Shown in pieces: positions 43,145 through 52,564 of a DNA stretch of 64,000 bases. A program made the translations under genes and the position numbers. Each line of letters begins with the position of its first letter. The first letter of the stretch is position 1. Location: the NCBI RefSeq assembly GCF_001050275.1, contig NZ_BBYA01000009.1, positions 372,001-436,000 on the forward strand. The letters run 5' to 3'. The notes beneath the pieces were generated by a model, which saw nothing but the letters and a program-made list of their open reading frames with translations, was not told where the DNA came from and did no database searches. Origin of the DNA: Leptolinea tardivitalis. Lineage in GTDB: Bacteria; Chloroflexota; Anaerolineae; Anaerolineales; Anaerolineaceae.

Positions 43145-43660
43145 TCAAAGTAATAGTTTTGGTAATGCCGATGCCCAGATGCGGATGGCATTCCAATCAC
43201 GGTGGTCGCCTTCCTCCCAGATCCTGAAAATTACACTCAACCTGAATTTAATGCGATCTCCGAGCGAAGGAATTTTTTTGATATCCAGGGCACCGGCGAA
43301 TAGGCCTTCACTGCGTGTCTTTACGAGCGAACGAACCGGCTGCATCCAGGTGGAGACGTGTTCACGATATTTTCCACCGCCCATAGCCAGTGTCATGCAT
43401 ACGAGGAAGGCGGCAAAGGGGCGCTGGTTTAACGCCGCCCTGTGTTTCTGTAGAAAATGCATTGCTTCTGGCAGCCAGACGCCGCCCTGAATGGCGCTTC
43501 CGGCGATTACCGCTTTGTAAAGATTCAGCTCTTTCACGTCTGGCATGGGAATAACATCTACCTGCATGCCCTGTTCAGTCAACGTTGCGGCAATGGCCTG
43601 GGCAACACCGATGGTAGATCCGGTCCGGCTGGCATACGTCACCAAAATTCGATCAGCCAT
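43145..43660 (-). CDS. Flavodoxin-domain protein (HemG-like)
   Basis: 171 residues. The FMN phosphate loop is VTYASRTGSTIGVAQAI; AVIAGSAIQGGVWLPEAMHFL is the second FMN loop. Sequence is close to HemG/flavodoxin domain proteins that oxidise protoporphyrinogen, but the role here is unknown. ATG 43660 is chosen because GGGAGGAA lies just upstream; an earlier frame start at 43723 has no ribosome site. Confidence 0.85.
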   Translation of the reverse strand: MADRILVTYASRTGSTIGVAQAIAATLTEQGMQVDVIPMPDVKELNLYKAVIAGSAIQGGVWLPEAMHFLQKHRAALNQRPFAAFLVCMTLAMGGGKYREHVSTWMQPVRSLVKTRSEGLFAGALDIKKIPSLGDRIKFRLSVIFRIWEEGDHRDWNAIRIWASALPKLLL

Positions 43661-43725
43661 AGGGAAGTTCCTCCCGCAGATCTGGATTGGAATGACAGCC
43701 TTATTATAGGGTAGTTGCGGCAAAT

Positions 43726-44595
43726 TTATTCTGAGAGTAGTTGAAGTTCTTTCCGCTTTTTCCAGAAAATAATCGCAAGAACTGAAATAGCAATGGCTAA
43801 TCCGCAGCCGAATTCATCAATAATAAAAGGAGTAATGGCTGTCTGGCCGGTGAGAGGGGTGAAGATGGATTGAACAAACAGATTGTGACTGGCATGCAGC
43901 ATGGCAGCTGTCCACAGGCTGCCGGATCGAAGGCGCAGCCAGGCAAACACAAAACTGATCCCCACCACCATAATCATGAACATGAGAGCCGCATACCATG
44001 TTGGTATACCCGGCAGGTTATAGTTCGAGAAAAAGATGAGCGGCATATGCCATACGGCCCAGATCAAACCGCTGAACAGACCAACCTTCCAGAATGGGAG
44101 TATTTTTGCCATTTCCGGAACAAGCAATCCACGCCAGCCAATTTCTTCACCCAGACCTGAAAAAAGACTGACCAGTACACCGACTGTTCCCATTATCAGA
44201 GTATAGACGGCAATAGCGGCAGGGCTTGATAATCCTGGATAGGAACCTGTGAGGTTTTTTAGGAAAGATGAACAAGGAAATTGTCCCAATCCTGTCAACC
44301 AGGTTATCCCATATACTACAAGACAATAGATGAGTGGAATGATATAAGCGAGAGCCAGATATTTAAATGGCCCTGGTTTCCAACCCAACCCTTTGATGGA
44401 ATGTTCGTAGATCAGCTGTGTGGCAATGCCGGCCAATCCTGGTGTCCACATGAGTAAAAAAACATAGAGGCCGCCTTTGGCTTCCAAACCACCTGCATTA
44501 ATAATCAGAAAATAAAAAATACATGATATTGCAAAGGTAATACCCAGAAATGTTGATATTTTCTTTATTGGTTTATTTGCCAGCATGGTTACCAT
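43726..44595 (-). CDS. CPBP-family intramembrane protease-like protein, second copy
   Basis: 289 residues, about eight hydrophobic spans. Motifs GLGEEIGWRGLLVPEM (EExxxR), WAVWHMPLIFFS (His) and HASHNLFVQ (second His). It belongs to the same family as the protein at 14362-15246 but the sequences have diverged. Starts at ATG 44595 or 44586. Role unknown. Confidence 0.87.
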   Translation of the reverse strand: MVTMLANKPIKKISTFLGITFAISCIFYFLIINAGGLEAKGGLYVFLLMWTPGLAGIATQLIYEHSIKGLGWKPGPFKYLALAYIIPLIYCLVVYGITWLTGLGQFPCSSFLKNLTGSYPGLSSPAAIAVYTLIMGTVGVLVSLFSGLGEEIGWRGLLVPEMAKILPFWKVGLFSGLIWAVWHMPLIFFSNYNLPGIPTWYAALMFMIMVVGISFVFAWLRLRSGSLWTAAMLHASHNLFVQSIFTPLTGQTAITPFIIDEFGCGLAIAISVLAIIFWKKRKELQLLSE

Positions 44596-44741
44596 CCAGA
44601 TTGGAAGTATTCCCTCGGGTGATTTCAGAGGAAATGATTTTTATAATACGGTATACGATTTCAGGTAAATTTAGTTGTTTATTGAGAATTAAATAATCCA
44701 GTTATGCTGTAGAAATCCTTATTTTAAAATGAAACATTTCA

Positions 44742-45692
44742 TCAGGAATGATCAAGCAGATATTGAGCAGTCGTGTAGTCTGTGGCCAGAACATGCACGA
44801 ATTTCCCCCGCAATGCGCCTAGAATGGCATCCCCTTTGCGAACATCACCAGCAACGGCCACAATCTTGTGGATTTTTCGTAAAGCTGGCATACCAATACT
44901 GATCACACGGTCATTGATATCAATATCAACAATGGAACCATTGATATCAAAATGGTGACCGCAGAAGTCGCCTACTACACCAGCATCTTGCAATCGCTGG
45001 CGTTCTTTTTCCGTCACGTAACCGGCGATCTTTAGACTATAGAGATCTGGATGGATCGATCCAATTCCAACCAGGGCAACATCCGCCTGACTGGCGCGGT
45101 TTAGCGTATCTTTGATGCTTTTTTCTTCCAAAAGCGAATCACGGGCTGATTTTGTATCCACCACCAGGGGGGCATGCAAATATTGACAGGTGGCATTAAG
45201 CCGGTTGGTTAACAATTGGGCCAACAATGGGCCGTCAGATAGATTGCTTTCCAGTCCCGTTGCACCGATCAGTTGGACAATTTCCACTCCGCTCATTTTT
45301 CGGGGTTTCAAGGCGTTGATCATGTGCTGGATCGCACTTCCCCAGGAGATTCCAATGATCATGTTATCGTGCAAGATTTCGTCAAAGTATTCGGCAAACA
45401 CCTCGCCCAGCCCAACCAGAAGATCGTTGTGAGTGGCTGCATCCATCACCATCACTCGGGCAGCTTCCAACCCAAATCTGGCGGAAAGCTCTTTTTCCAT
45501 ATGTTTTGATGTCCACGGATAGTGGACTTTGATTTCAACAACACCACGTTCACGGGCTTCCATGATCATATGCGATACCATCGATCGGGCAATTCCCGTG
45601 ATGTCTGAGATTTCTTGTTGAGTTTTATTCTGATTGAAATATAGCGAAGCGACTCTAGCCAGGATGGCGTTGCGAGATTCGTTGTTGTCCAT
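44742..45692 (-). CDS. SorC/DeoR-like sugar-binding transcription regulator
   Basis: 316 residues. N-terminal helix-turn-helix: ARVASLYFNQNKTQQEISDITGIARSMVSHMI. The C-terminal sugar-phosphate domain shows VMVMDAATHNDLLVGLG, GISWGSAI, and LVGIGSIHPDLY, the pattern of SorC/LsrR proteins. AGGGG precedes ATG 45692. An LsrF-like aldolase gene lies 1.3 kb away, divergent, so the pair may be a small lsr-like metabolic switch. The inducer would be a phosphorylated sugar or similar. Confidence 0.9.
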   Translation of the reverse strand: MDNNESRNAILARVASLYFNQNKTQQEISDITGIARSMVSHMIMEARERGVVEIKVHYPWTSKHMEKELSARFGLEAARVMVMDAATHNDLLVGLGEVFAEYFDEILHDNMIIGISWGSAIQHMINALKPRKMSGVEIVQLIGATGLESNLSDGPLLAQLLTNRLNATCQYLHAPLVVDTKSARDSLLEEKSIKDTLNRASQADVALVGIGSIHPDLYSLKIAGYVTEKERQRLQDAGVVGDFCGHHFDINGSIVDIDINDRVISIGMPALRKIHKIVAVAGDVRKGDAILGALRGKFVHVLATDYTTAQYLLDHS

Positions 45693-45879
45693 AGGCCGCC
45701 CCTTTTTAATCTATTCAATTCAATGAACACAGAAAATCATACTATTAATATTGCACAGATATTAAAGAAAATCAAATGCAATAGAACACCAAGTAATCTT
45801 CTTTATATCTTATTCGATAATGATCTTTGAGGATTATCTCGTCTATTCGACCAGATGAGAGACTGCCAGTTTTAATGGA

Positions 45880-46785
45880 TCAATTAAAAGGTATCAATGG
45901 TTCACCTTTTTCCGGTGTCACGATGAAAGTGTGGCCATCGGTTGTAATCGTAATATTTCCATTGAAATTAGTACCATATACTTTGGCGCCGGCAAGCCGC
46001 AATCTGTCAAGAATGTCTTCATCTGGAAAACCGGGGAAAAAGTTTGAAGCAGAATATACAGCAACAGATGGCTTTATTGCCTCCAGAAATGCAGAAGAGG
46101 AGGATGTGTTTCCGGCATGGTGGGCAACTTTTAAAATATCCATATGCAGATTACGATTGGATTTAATCAGACGTTCTTCAATCGGTTTTTCAATATCACC
46201 TGTAAAAAGAAAACGCACTTTCCCAACCTCAAGGAATAGCACAATCGAATTATTGTTAACCACGTCCGGCCGGGCTTTGGATGGATTCCAGACTTCGAAT
46301 GTTAGATCTCCAAAAGGAATCCGGTCGCCGGTTTTTACTGTTTTTCGGTATACACCAGTCTCTTTAAGTGCTTTTTCAAGCTCAAGGTAATAAGTGGAGT
46401 CCAGAACTTGCCCATTCTCGATAAACTTGTCGACCTTTATTGACCGCAGAACTTCAGGTATACCTCCAATATGGTCTTCATGACCGTGCGTGGCCACCAG
46501 CATATTCAGATGGTTGATCTTGTGTTGCTTCAGATAGTCCAACGTACCCGAATCTGGGTATCCGGCATCGATAAGTACATTTTCTCCTTTTGATGATTGC
46601 AGAAGAATGGAATCGCCATGATTTACATTGATAAGCACTACCTTCAGCCCGGTCTGGCTTGATTGGCCAATGGTTGACCAGGAAAAACCTGTAAGCCAGA
46701 TAAACAGCAATATCGTTGCTGCCAGAAATGATCTCTCCCAAAAATAGACTTTATGAAGTTTTATCTCATTGCTGTGTATCATCAT
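45880..46785 (-). CDS. ComEC/Rec2-type MBL-fold hydrolase, membrane-anchored
   Basis: 301 residues. One N-terminal hydrophobic segment (SFLAATILLFIWLTGFSW) acts as an anchor or signal. The hydrolase shows VVLINVNHGDSILLQSS, ENVLIDAGYP and ATHGHEDHIGG (HxHxDH type), then FLFTGDIEKP and KVAHHAGNTSSS. This matches the isolated C-terminal domain of ComEC. Substrate probably a phosphodiester or nucleic acid outside the cell. Between the SorC gene and the aldolase promoter. Confidence 0.88.
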   Translation of the reverse strand: MMIHSNEIKLHKVYFWERSFLAATILLFIWLTGFSWSTIGQSSQTGLKVVLINVNHGDSILLQSSKGENVLIDAGYPDSGTLDYLKQHKINHLNMLVATHGHEDHIGGIPEVLRSIKVDKFIENGQVLDSTYYLELEKALKETGVYRKTVKTGDRIPFGDLTFEVWNPSKARPDVVNNNSIVLFLEVGKVRFLFTGDIEKPIEERLIKSNRNLHMDILKVAHHAGNTSSSSAFLEAIKPSVAVYSASNFFPGFPDEDILDRLRLAGAKVYGTNFNGNITITTDGHTFIVTPEKGEPLIPFN

Positions 46786-46946
46786 TTTTAATTCTCGGGA
46801 CTAAATGGATTGGTTGGTTTACGATTTGTTGAAGACTGATTCTAGTACAAGGACCACAATTGGAAGATTTTTTTGTTCAATATTCTTAAATCCCAATCTC
46901 AAAGTCCCTGGTACCTTCAGGTTCTCTTGGTCTTTTTAAGTTATGG

Positions 46947-46991
46947 TTGACATCTTACCTCAAGAAACCTATACTGACGATATTCAATATC
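46947..46991 (+). promoter_or_regulatory. Promoter and palindromic site of the aldolase gene
   Basis: TTGACA (46947-46952), 17 nt, TATACT (46970-46975). A 13-bp palindrome GATATTCAATATC (46979-46991) covers the predicted start near 46982 and may be the operator of the SorC-like regulator. Similar half-sites (AATATC, AATATT) stand upstream of the regulator gene. Confidence 0.65.
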
Positions 46992-47021
46992 AGTAAAATC
47001 ATGCCTTATGCGGAGAGTGCT

Positions 47022-47894
47022 ATGTTTGAATCAATGAGTTGGGGAAAAAGAAATCGTTTGTACCAGATAGTCAACCAACGGGACAACCGATGTCTTATGC
47101 TGGCCATTGATCACGGCTATTTTATGGGGCCTACTCATGGCATGGAGTTCCCACATGAAGATACGGCAAACCTGATCCCGTATATCGATTCGCTTATGCT
47201 CAGCCCCGGGATTCTATCAACCTGTATTGATCCTCAAACCAGGGGTATAGGCTGGGTATTACGGGCCACTGGTGGAAATTCAGTGTTGGATGTGGATATT
47301 GATGACGAGGGATTGATATTGGAGGCGGAAGAAGCAGTCAGGTTGAATGCTTCCGGCGTGGCTGTTTCCATTTATGTGGGAGCAGAGCATCAACACCAGA
47401 CATTACTCAACCTCTCGAAAATGATCAATGATGCTTCAAAATTCAATCTTCCGGTTCTGGGTGTGACGGCTGTTGGGAAACGTCTGTCTGATAAACGCGA
47501 AAAAAGATACCTGAGTCTGGCTTCCCGGATAGCGGCGGAATATGGCGCAGATATTGTCAAGACATATTATTGTGAAGGTTTTGAGGAAGTGGTGCAAAAA
47601 TGCCCTGTTCCCATCGTGGTGGCGGGCGGTGCCCGGCTGGATACCTATCGTGATGTGTTAGAGCTGACGTATAACTCCATCCAATGTGGCGCTATTGGTG
47701 TAGATATGGGACGGAACATCTGGCAATCTGAATACCCGGCGGCCATTATTCAAGCGGTCAGAGCGATTATTCATGAAGGCGCCAATGTAAAACAGGCTGC
47801 TGAGATGGTCGAATCTCTCAGCACAGAAGCCAACCGGCGAAAACCCCGATTTTCTATTTCAGACGAAGATAATAAAATCAGTTCGGTACATTAG
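47022..47894 (+). CDS. Class I aldolase, LsrF/DhnA type
   Basis: 290 residues. It opens LMLAIDHGYFMGPTHGME and has the Schiff-base Lys in GADIVKTYYCEGFEE near residue 188. GGARLDTYRDVL and GAIGVDMGRNIWQ form the phosphate site. This matches LsrF/class IA fructose-bisphosphate aldolases. ATG 47022 follows GGAGAG; TTGACA and TATACT (46947-46975) give a start near 46982. A SorC/LsrR-like regulator gene is next to it, so the two recall the lsr system, but no lsrB or lsrK is in view. Confidence 0.87.
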   Translation: MFESMSWGKRNRLYQIVNQRDNRCLMLAIDHGYFMGPTHGMEFPHEDTANLIPYIDSLMLSPGILSTCIDPQTRGIGWVLRATGGNSVLDVDIDDEGLILEAEEAVRLNASGVAVSIYVGAEHQHQTLLNLSKMINDASKFNLPVLGVTAVGKRLSDKREKRYLSLASRIAAEYGADIVKTYYCEGFEEVVQKCPVPIVVAGGARLDTYRDVLELTYNSIQCGAIGVDMGRNIWQSEYPAAIIQAVRAIIHEGANVKQAAEMVESLSTEANRRKPRFSISDEDNKISSVH

Positions 47895-48096
47895 TTGAAC
47901 CATTTATAGAATGTTTTGTTTTGTACTATGTTTTTCGGAGGCTGTCAGTTATCTGTATAATATATAACGTAAATTGTGATTTTCCGGTTGTTTTTCTCTG
48001 GATTACCTGATGCATAAGTTGATGCAGGTTTAAACCGCTCATTTATTGCAAAAAAGTGCACATGTTTATGTCCCCATCAAAAGGGAATCCAGCCTT

Positions 48097-49656
48097 ATGA
48101 AATTTAAACCCCAAGACAGCACTCTGGGACGACGTTTTTTTCGACTATCTTTACTGGTAGCCGCTTTTCTAATAGTTGTTATCAGCCTGATTCAGGTATT
48201 TATAAGCTATCAAGAAAAACTCCATTCTGTACAGGAAACCTTTACCGATATCCGGAATACCGAAGTGAAAGGTATCAGTACAGCCCTTTGGAATTTCAGT
48301 CTGCCTGAACTTGAAGCATTGACTGACGGCATCGCCAATCATCCTCTGATTACCTATGTAGAAATCCGAGAGACTTCACAGAATGTACTTTATTCAGCCG
48401 GGCGTGAAAAACTGACCCAGAATGTTATCGAAGATGCCATCCCACTTGTTTATGAAAGCAATGGTGTTAAAACAAGCATTGGAACTCTATTGATGCAAGT
48501 GGACCGTTCAAAAATTTGGGAAACCCTCTGGGATGATATCGTAGAGGTCTTGATTTTTCGAATTGTTACTATACTGGTGATGATCTTTTTATTTGTTTTT
48601 TTGATTGATCATCAGATTACCCGGTATTTACATTACGTTTCTGAAATTTTGCAGAACTATGATCTGTCACATCTAGAGATACCGTTAAAAATAGACAAGC
48701 CAGACAATAATGATGAAATAGATCAACTGGTACATGCCTTTAATGATATGCGCCAGAGGGTATTATTCGCTAATCGTCAGCAAAATGAATCGGAAAGAAA
48801 ATTCGCCACTCTGCTCGGAAATCTACCAGGGATGGCCTACCGCTGTAAATATGATTTAAATTGGACGATGGAAGTAGTCAGTGCAGGCTGTTATTCCCTT
48901 ACAGGATATCAACCGGATGATTTGATTGAAAACAATGTAATCAGCTACAGCCAAATTATCTATTTTGAAGACAGAGATATGGTCTGGAATTCCATCCATT
49001 CTCAGATAGCTAACAGCCAATCATTTGAAATTTCGTATCGAATCGTAACAAAATCTGGAAGCATGCGGTGGGTATGGGAGCGAGGAAGCGTAATTTATTC
49101 GGAAGATCACAGTATTTCGGCTATTGAAGGATTTATATCTGACATCACAGAAAAAAAGCAACAAGAACGCGAGTTGGAAGCCATCGCATCCATGAGCTAT
49201 GCCATTCGATCGGCGGAAACCAGTAAAGCAACACTTACTATTATTATGGAACAAACCACCAGTTTGTTGAGTACAGATGGCTGCATGATTGAATTGATCG
49301 AACCTGAAACGGGTGGATCAGTCATTCAGGTGGCAAATGGTATATATGTAAATGCGGTTGGTTCTCATATACCTGAAGGCAAAGGGCTTAACACGTACAT
49401 TCGCGAAACATTGAAACCATACCTGAATAATGATGCAATAGATGATCCCAGAGTCTATCTGACAGAGATTATCAAAAAAAGCCCTGCTGTTTGCGGTGCT
49501 CCTTTAATCGCTCAAGACGAACTTATTGGTTTTCTATGGATTGGCCGAACCGACGAAATCTCTAATAGAGTAGTCAGTGTTTTAACTGCTATTGCGGATA
49601 TTGCCGCAAATGCCATACATCGGATTCGCCTCTTCCAACAAACGGAAAAAATCTGA
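48097..49656 (+). CDS. Sensor with PAS and GAF domains, 5' part of a frameshifted HD-GYP gene
   Basis: 519 residues. Two membrane spans (SLLVAAFLIVVISLIQVFI and IFRIVTILVMIFLFVFLI) flank a ligand-binding region; HAMP-like (190-240), PAS with PAC (250-360), and GAF (370-510) follow. The frame ends at TGA 49654 after A6 (49646-49651), and the next reading frame continues directly as if one A were missing (GAA AAA AAT CTG AAA). The two parts would form one protein of about 880 residues. The break may be a mutation, a sequencing error, or slippage. Confidence 0.8.
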   Translation: MKFKPQDSTLGRRFFRLSLLVAAFLIVVISLIQVFISYQEKLHSVQETFTDIRNTEVKGISTALWNFSLPELEALTDGIANHPLITYVEIRETSQNVLYSAGREKLTQNVIEDAIPLVYESNGVKTSIGTLLMQVDRSKIWETLWDDIVEVLIFRIVTILVMIFLFVFLIDHQITRYLHYVSEILQNYDLSHLEIPLKIDKPDNNDEIDQLVHAFNDMRQRVLFANRQQNESERKFATLLGNLPGMAYRCKYDLNWTMEVVSAGCYSLTGYQPDDLIENNVISYSQIIYFEDRDMVWNSIHSQIANSQSFEISYRIVTKSGSMRWVWERGSVIYSEDHSISAIEGFISDITEKKQQERELEAIASMSYAIRSAETSKATLTIIMEQTTSLLSTDGCMIELIEPETGGSVIQVANGIYVNAVGSHIPEGKGLNTYIRETLKPYLNNDAIDDPRVYLTEIIKKSPAVCGAPLIAQDELIGFLWIGRTDEISNRVVSVLTAIADIAANAIHRIRLFQQTEKI

Positions 49657-49661
49657 AACAA

Positions 49662-50729
49662 TTGATTGGATTACGCAAAATTGACAATGCCATTAATAGT
49701 AATGTTGGCTTGTCTAATACGCTTGATGTTGTTCTTCAGCAAACGATTACCCTGCTAGATGGAAATGCTGCTCAAATCATAGATTACAACGCCGAATCCA
49801 ATATGGTCACATATTTAGCCGCCGGTGGGATCGATATACCAACAACACAGAAGACATCATTGCTTGATCGTAATTCTTTAATCGGGAGGGCAATTGATGA
49901 GCATAAAACTATTCGAATAGAAGATGTTCATGAATCAGACCTGCCTGTAAATTTTCGGGCTTGGATGCAAATTCATGGCTTTGTCTCTGTGTTTACGGCA
50001 CCATTAATTGTAAAAACTGATCTCCGAGGTGTATTGCAAATCTTCTTCAAAAAAGCCTTTCATCCTGATCAAGATTGGATAGATTATTTTGAGACATTGG
50101 CCGGACAGACGGCGATAGCCATAAATGAAGCTTCATTGTGGCAAAACCTCCAACAATCCAATATGGAATTAATACAAGCCTACGATGAGACTCTGGCGGG
50201 TTGGTCAAATGCACTGGATTTGCGCGACCATGAAACAGAAGACCACACCCGGCGTGTTACGGAACTCACCCTCCGTCTGGCAAAAATGCTTGGAATAGAT
50301 AGAGATGATCTGGTTGATATCCGGCGAGGAGCCTTGCTGCATGATATTGGGAAGATGGGTGTTCCTGATAATATTCTTACAAAACCGGGCAGATTAACGG
50401 CGGAAGAATGGGAAATCATGCGTAAACACCCTGTTTTTGCCTATACTCTTCTTTCTCCTATTAAATTCTTGCGAAAATCACTGGATATTCCATATTGTCA
50501 TCATGAAAAATGGGATGGCACAGGCTACCCCAGGGGATTGAAAGGAGAGGAAATACCTCTGGCTGCCCGGATTTTCGCTGTGGTGGATGTGTGGGATGCC
50601 ATGACTTCTGATCGCTATTACCGGGCAGCAATGAGTAAGAAGGAAGCCGCAGATTATATACTGGCGAATTCCGGTAAACACTTTGATCCTATGGTTGTTG
50701 AAGTATTTAAAACAATTCTCGAAGAATAA
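49662..50729 (+). CDS. GAF plus HD-GYP protein, 3' part of a frameshifted gene
   Basis: 355 residues, beginning at a TTG that has no ribosome site, which supports it being the -1 continuation of the sensor upstream. GAF (10-150) ends SLWQNLQQS; HD-GYP (160-350) has the metal motif LHDIGKMGVPDNILTKPGR, and HHEKWDGTGYPRG as the GYP region. Both c-di-GMP binding features are intact. Related to the C-terminus of the 1198-residue protein at 34950-38546. The convergent periplasmic binding protein ends 5 nt away. Confidence 0.8.
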   Translation: MIGLRKIDNAINSNVGLSNTLDVVLQQTITLLDGNAAQIIDYNAESNMVTYLAAGGIDIPTTQKTSLLDRNSLIGRAIDEHKTIRIEDVHESDLPVNFRAWMQIHGFVSVFTAPLIVKTDLRGVLQIFFKKAFHPDQDWIDYFETLAGQTAIAINEASLWQNLQQSNMELIQAYDETLAGWSNALDLRDHETEDHTRRVTELTLRLAKMLGIDRDDLVDIRRGALLHDIGKMGVPDNILTKPGRLTAEEWEIMRKHPVFAYTLLSPIKFLRKSLDIPYCHHEKWDGTGYPRGLKGEEIPLAARIFAVVDVWDAMTSDRYYRAAMSKKEAADYILANSGKHFDPMVVEVFKTILEE

Positions 50730-50734
50730 CGGTT

Positions 50735-51544
50735 TTACTTTTGATCACAATTTTCTACGATTTCTCTATACCGTGAGCTGTTTTGATATTTTTTGAATTC
50801 ATCATCAAATTGCTTAATCAACTGTTCATTACTTGGATTGGCTTTCGTTAAGAGTAAATACGGTTCAAATTCGGTTAATGGCCTGTCATTAAAGGTTATC
50901 TGGTCTCTTTCTTCCTTGGTGAACTCATTATTGAGGATATATATCCCTACATTTTTCTCCATGGGGAAAATATCGACTCGACCGGCAAGAATTTTCTTAA
51001 AATTTGCACTATCAGATGAGGCTTCCTCTAATTTCAATTGATTTGAGATTGGATCGAATATATCGCTATAAACGTAACCACTGGTAACACCAATAGTCTT
51101 GCTTTTAATATCATCCAGTGTTTGCCATTCGAAAGGTCTGTCTACACGATGGAAGAATACCCAAACTTGTTTAGAAATAGGTAAAGAGCTGATGTAAAAC
51201 TTTTCAACAGCCATCTTTGATTTTGCCCATTCCATAGTTCCATCCCAATCCCCTGTCTGTGCAAATGACAGGCTCCTGGCCCATGGAAAGAATCCGTACT
51301 GCACAGAAATTCCCATCTGAGCGAAGGTTTCTTTTACTATTTTCGAATCACAACCGTATTCCGATAGGTTTTTACCTGTATAAGGGGGCCATTCTCCTAT
51401 GGCAAGTCGGATGGTTCTATTTATTTCAGGCTGTTTTGAGTTTTCTGGTGTGGAACCGGTCAGGGAACTGTATGAAGGTTGAACCTGTCCAGAGCAGGAT
51501 GCCAGAAAAATGGAAATAAGAATAATCGGAAGGAATTTGCTCAT
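50735..51544 (-). CDS. Extracellular solute-binding lipoprotein (SBP_bac_3 type)
   Basis: 269 residues. Lipobox FLASCSG (Cys at about residue 17). The mature part begins TIRLAIGEWPPYTGKNL, the usual entry of amino-acid-type binding proteins, with KTIGVTSGYVYSDI and ADFKKILAGRVDIFPM. No ABC permease or ATPase is adjacent, so it may serve as a sensor partner. The convergent HD-GYP sensor next to it is a possible partner, but that is only context. Confidence 0.85.
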   Translation of the reverse strand: MSKFLPIILISIFLASCSGQVQPSYSSLTGSTPENSKQPEINRTIRLAIGEWPPYTGKNLSEYGCDSKIVKETFAQMGISVQYGFFPWARSLSFAQTGDWDGTMEWAKSKMAVEKFYISSLPISKQVWVFFHRVDRPFEWQTLDDIKSKTIGVTSGYVYSDIFDPISNQLKLEEASSDSANFKKILAGRVDIFPMEKNVGIYILNNEFTKEERDQITFNDRPLTEFEPYLLLTKANPSNEQLIKQFDDEFKKYQNSSRYREIVENCDQK

Positions 51545-51674
51545 CTGAAGAATTTACTTTGAAAAATTCGAGAGGCAACGGGGGACCCGATTTCTGGTTA
51601 TAACGAACTTTTTCTATCAGATTAATTATAGAGGGTAAATAGACCGGATTATATTAACAATTCCGAAAAAACTA

Positions 51675-51721
51675 TTGACAAATTTTAGGCAAGATATATA
51701 ATACCTATTGAACATGTTCAA
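51675..51721 (+). promoter_or_regulatory. Promoter and operator of the tetR gene
   Basis: TTGACA (51675-51680) and TATAAT (51697-51702) are 16 nt apart. The perfect palindrome TTGAACATGTTCAA (51708-51721) covers the predicted start, the usual place for TetR self-repression. Confidence 0.85.
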
Positions 51722-51742
51722 AACAGATTCAAACGAGAGACC

Positions 51743-52309
51743 ATGAAAAATAACATCCGCGAACAAATTCTTCAGGCAACCATCCAATTGTTGGAATCAG
51801 ACAATGATGCCAGCCACCTTACCGTTCGGCAGATTGCTGAAAAAGCCGGTGTCGGGCTCGGGTTGATCAATTACCACTTCAAATCCCGCGATGCACTGAT
51901 CAATGATGCCATCGGAGCAATGATGTTCCATGCCGCCAAGCCTTATTTCTCCATTCCATCTGCTTATGAAAACGACCCGGCCGATGCCATAAAGTCCATT
52001 TTCAAAGCAACTTCTGAAATAGGCATCAGGTATTCACTGGGACGATTTGCAGTTCAATACACATTGCTTAACGGAAATATGGAAGTACCTGCATTGATTG
52101 TGCCGCTTCTACGTCAATATTTCGAAGGACGAAAATCTGATCTTGAAATTCGCATGATGGCATTTTCTATGGTTACAACCATTCAAGTGGCGTACATTCG
52201 CAGCGATGCCTTCCGAATTTATGCCGGAATGGATATTCAAAATGAACAACAGAGAAATCAATTGATTGATCTTGTTGTTGACCAGTTTCTATCTAAGGAG
52301 CAAAAATGA
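51743..52309 (+). CDS. TetR/AcrR-family repressor
   Basis: 188 residues. N-terminal helix-turn-helix: EQILQATIQLLE then LTVRQIAEKAGVGLGLINYHFKS. The rest is the ligand-binding helical domain, ending LVVDQFLSKEQ. Its promoter carries the palindrome TTGAACATGTTCAA at 51708-51721. The small membrane protein gene overlaps its stop by 4 nt, so the regulator probably controls both. The ligand is unknown. Confidence 0.9.
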   Translation: MKNNIREQILQATIQLLESDNDASHLTVRQIAEKAGVGLGLINYHFKSRDALINDAIGAMMFHAAKPYFSIPSAYENDPADAIKSIFKATSEIGIRYSLGRFAVQYTLLNGNMEVPALIVPLLRQYFEGRKSDLEIRMMAFSMVTTIQVAYIRSDAFRIYAGMDIQNEQQRNQLIDLVVDQFLSKEQK

Positions 52310-52506
52310 AAGCAGTGAGCATTATTTTGAGTGTGGTCAGTATATTGATGATGGGTTCCACCCTGTTATGTGGTTTCTGGCTTCGGTCTCACACCGCAGC
52401 TGGTACCGCAACGGATCCAAGTGGCGTGACATTCCATATCCAGATTGCTGTTGCTACAGTGGTTTGTGTTCTGGTTACCCTGGGAGTATTCTTATTCTCC
52501 AACTAA
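52306..52506 (+). CDS. Small membrane protein cotranscribed with tetR
   Basis: 66 residues with two hydrophobic segments (IILSVVSILMMGSTLLCGFWL and IQIAVATVVCVLVTLGVFLFS). ATG overlaps the tetR stop. No family is named. As the target of its own repressor it may be a small transporter subunit, sensor or stress protein. A strong terminator follows. Confidence 0.75.
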   Translation: MKAVSIILSVVSILMMGSTLLCGFWLRSHTAAGTATDPSGVTFHIQIAVATVVCVLVTLGVFLFSN

Positions 52507-52528
52507 TCTGAAAATCCTTTTACCCATT

Positions 52529-52564
52529 AAAAGGCCGCATGGATTCAATTGACATGCGGCCTTT
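52529..52564 (+). terminator. Intrinsic terminator of the tetR operon (contains the SRP -35)
   Basis: AAAGGCCGCATG pairs with CATGCGGCCTTT around a loop of about 11 nt (GATTCAATTGA) and ends in T-rich sequence. The TTGACA of the SRP RNA promoter (52549-52554) starts in its loop and runs into the right arm. Confidence 0.9.

Noticed and set aside
51545-51660. tRNA-like or small RNA signal
   Set aside because: AT-rich sequence with no cloverleaf; only the tetR promoter that follows is supported.
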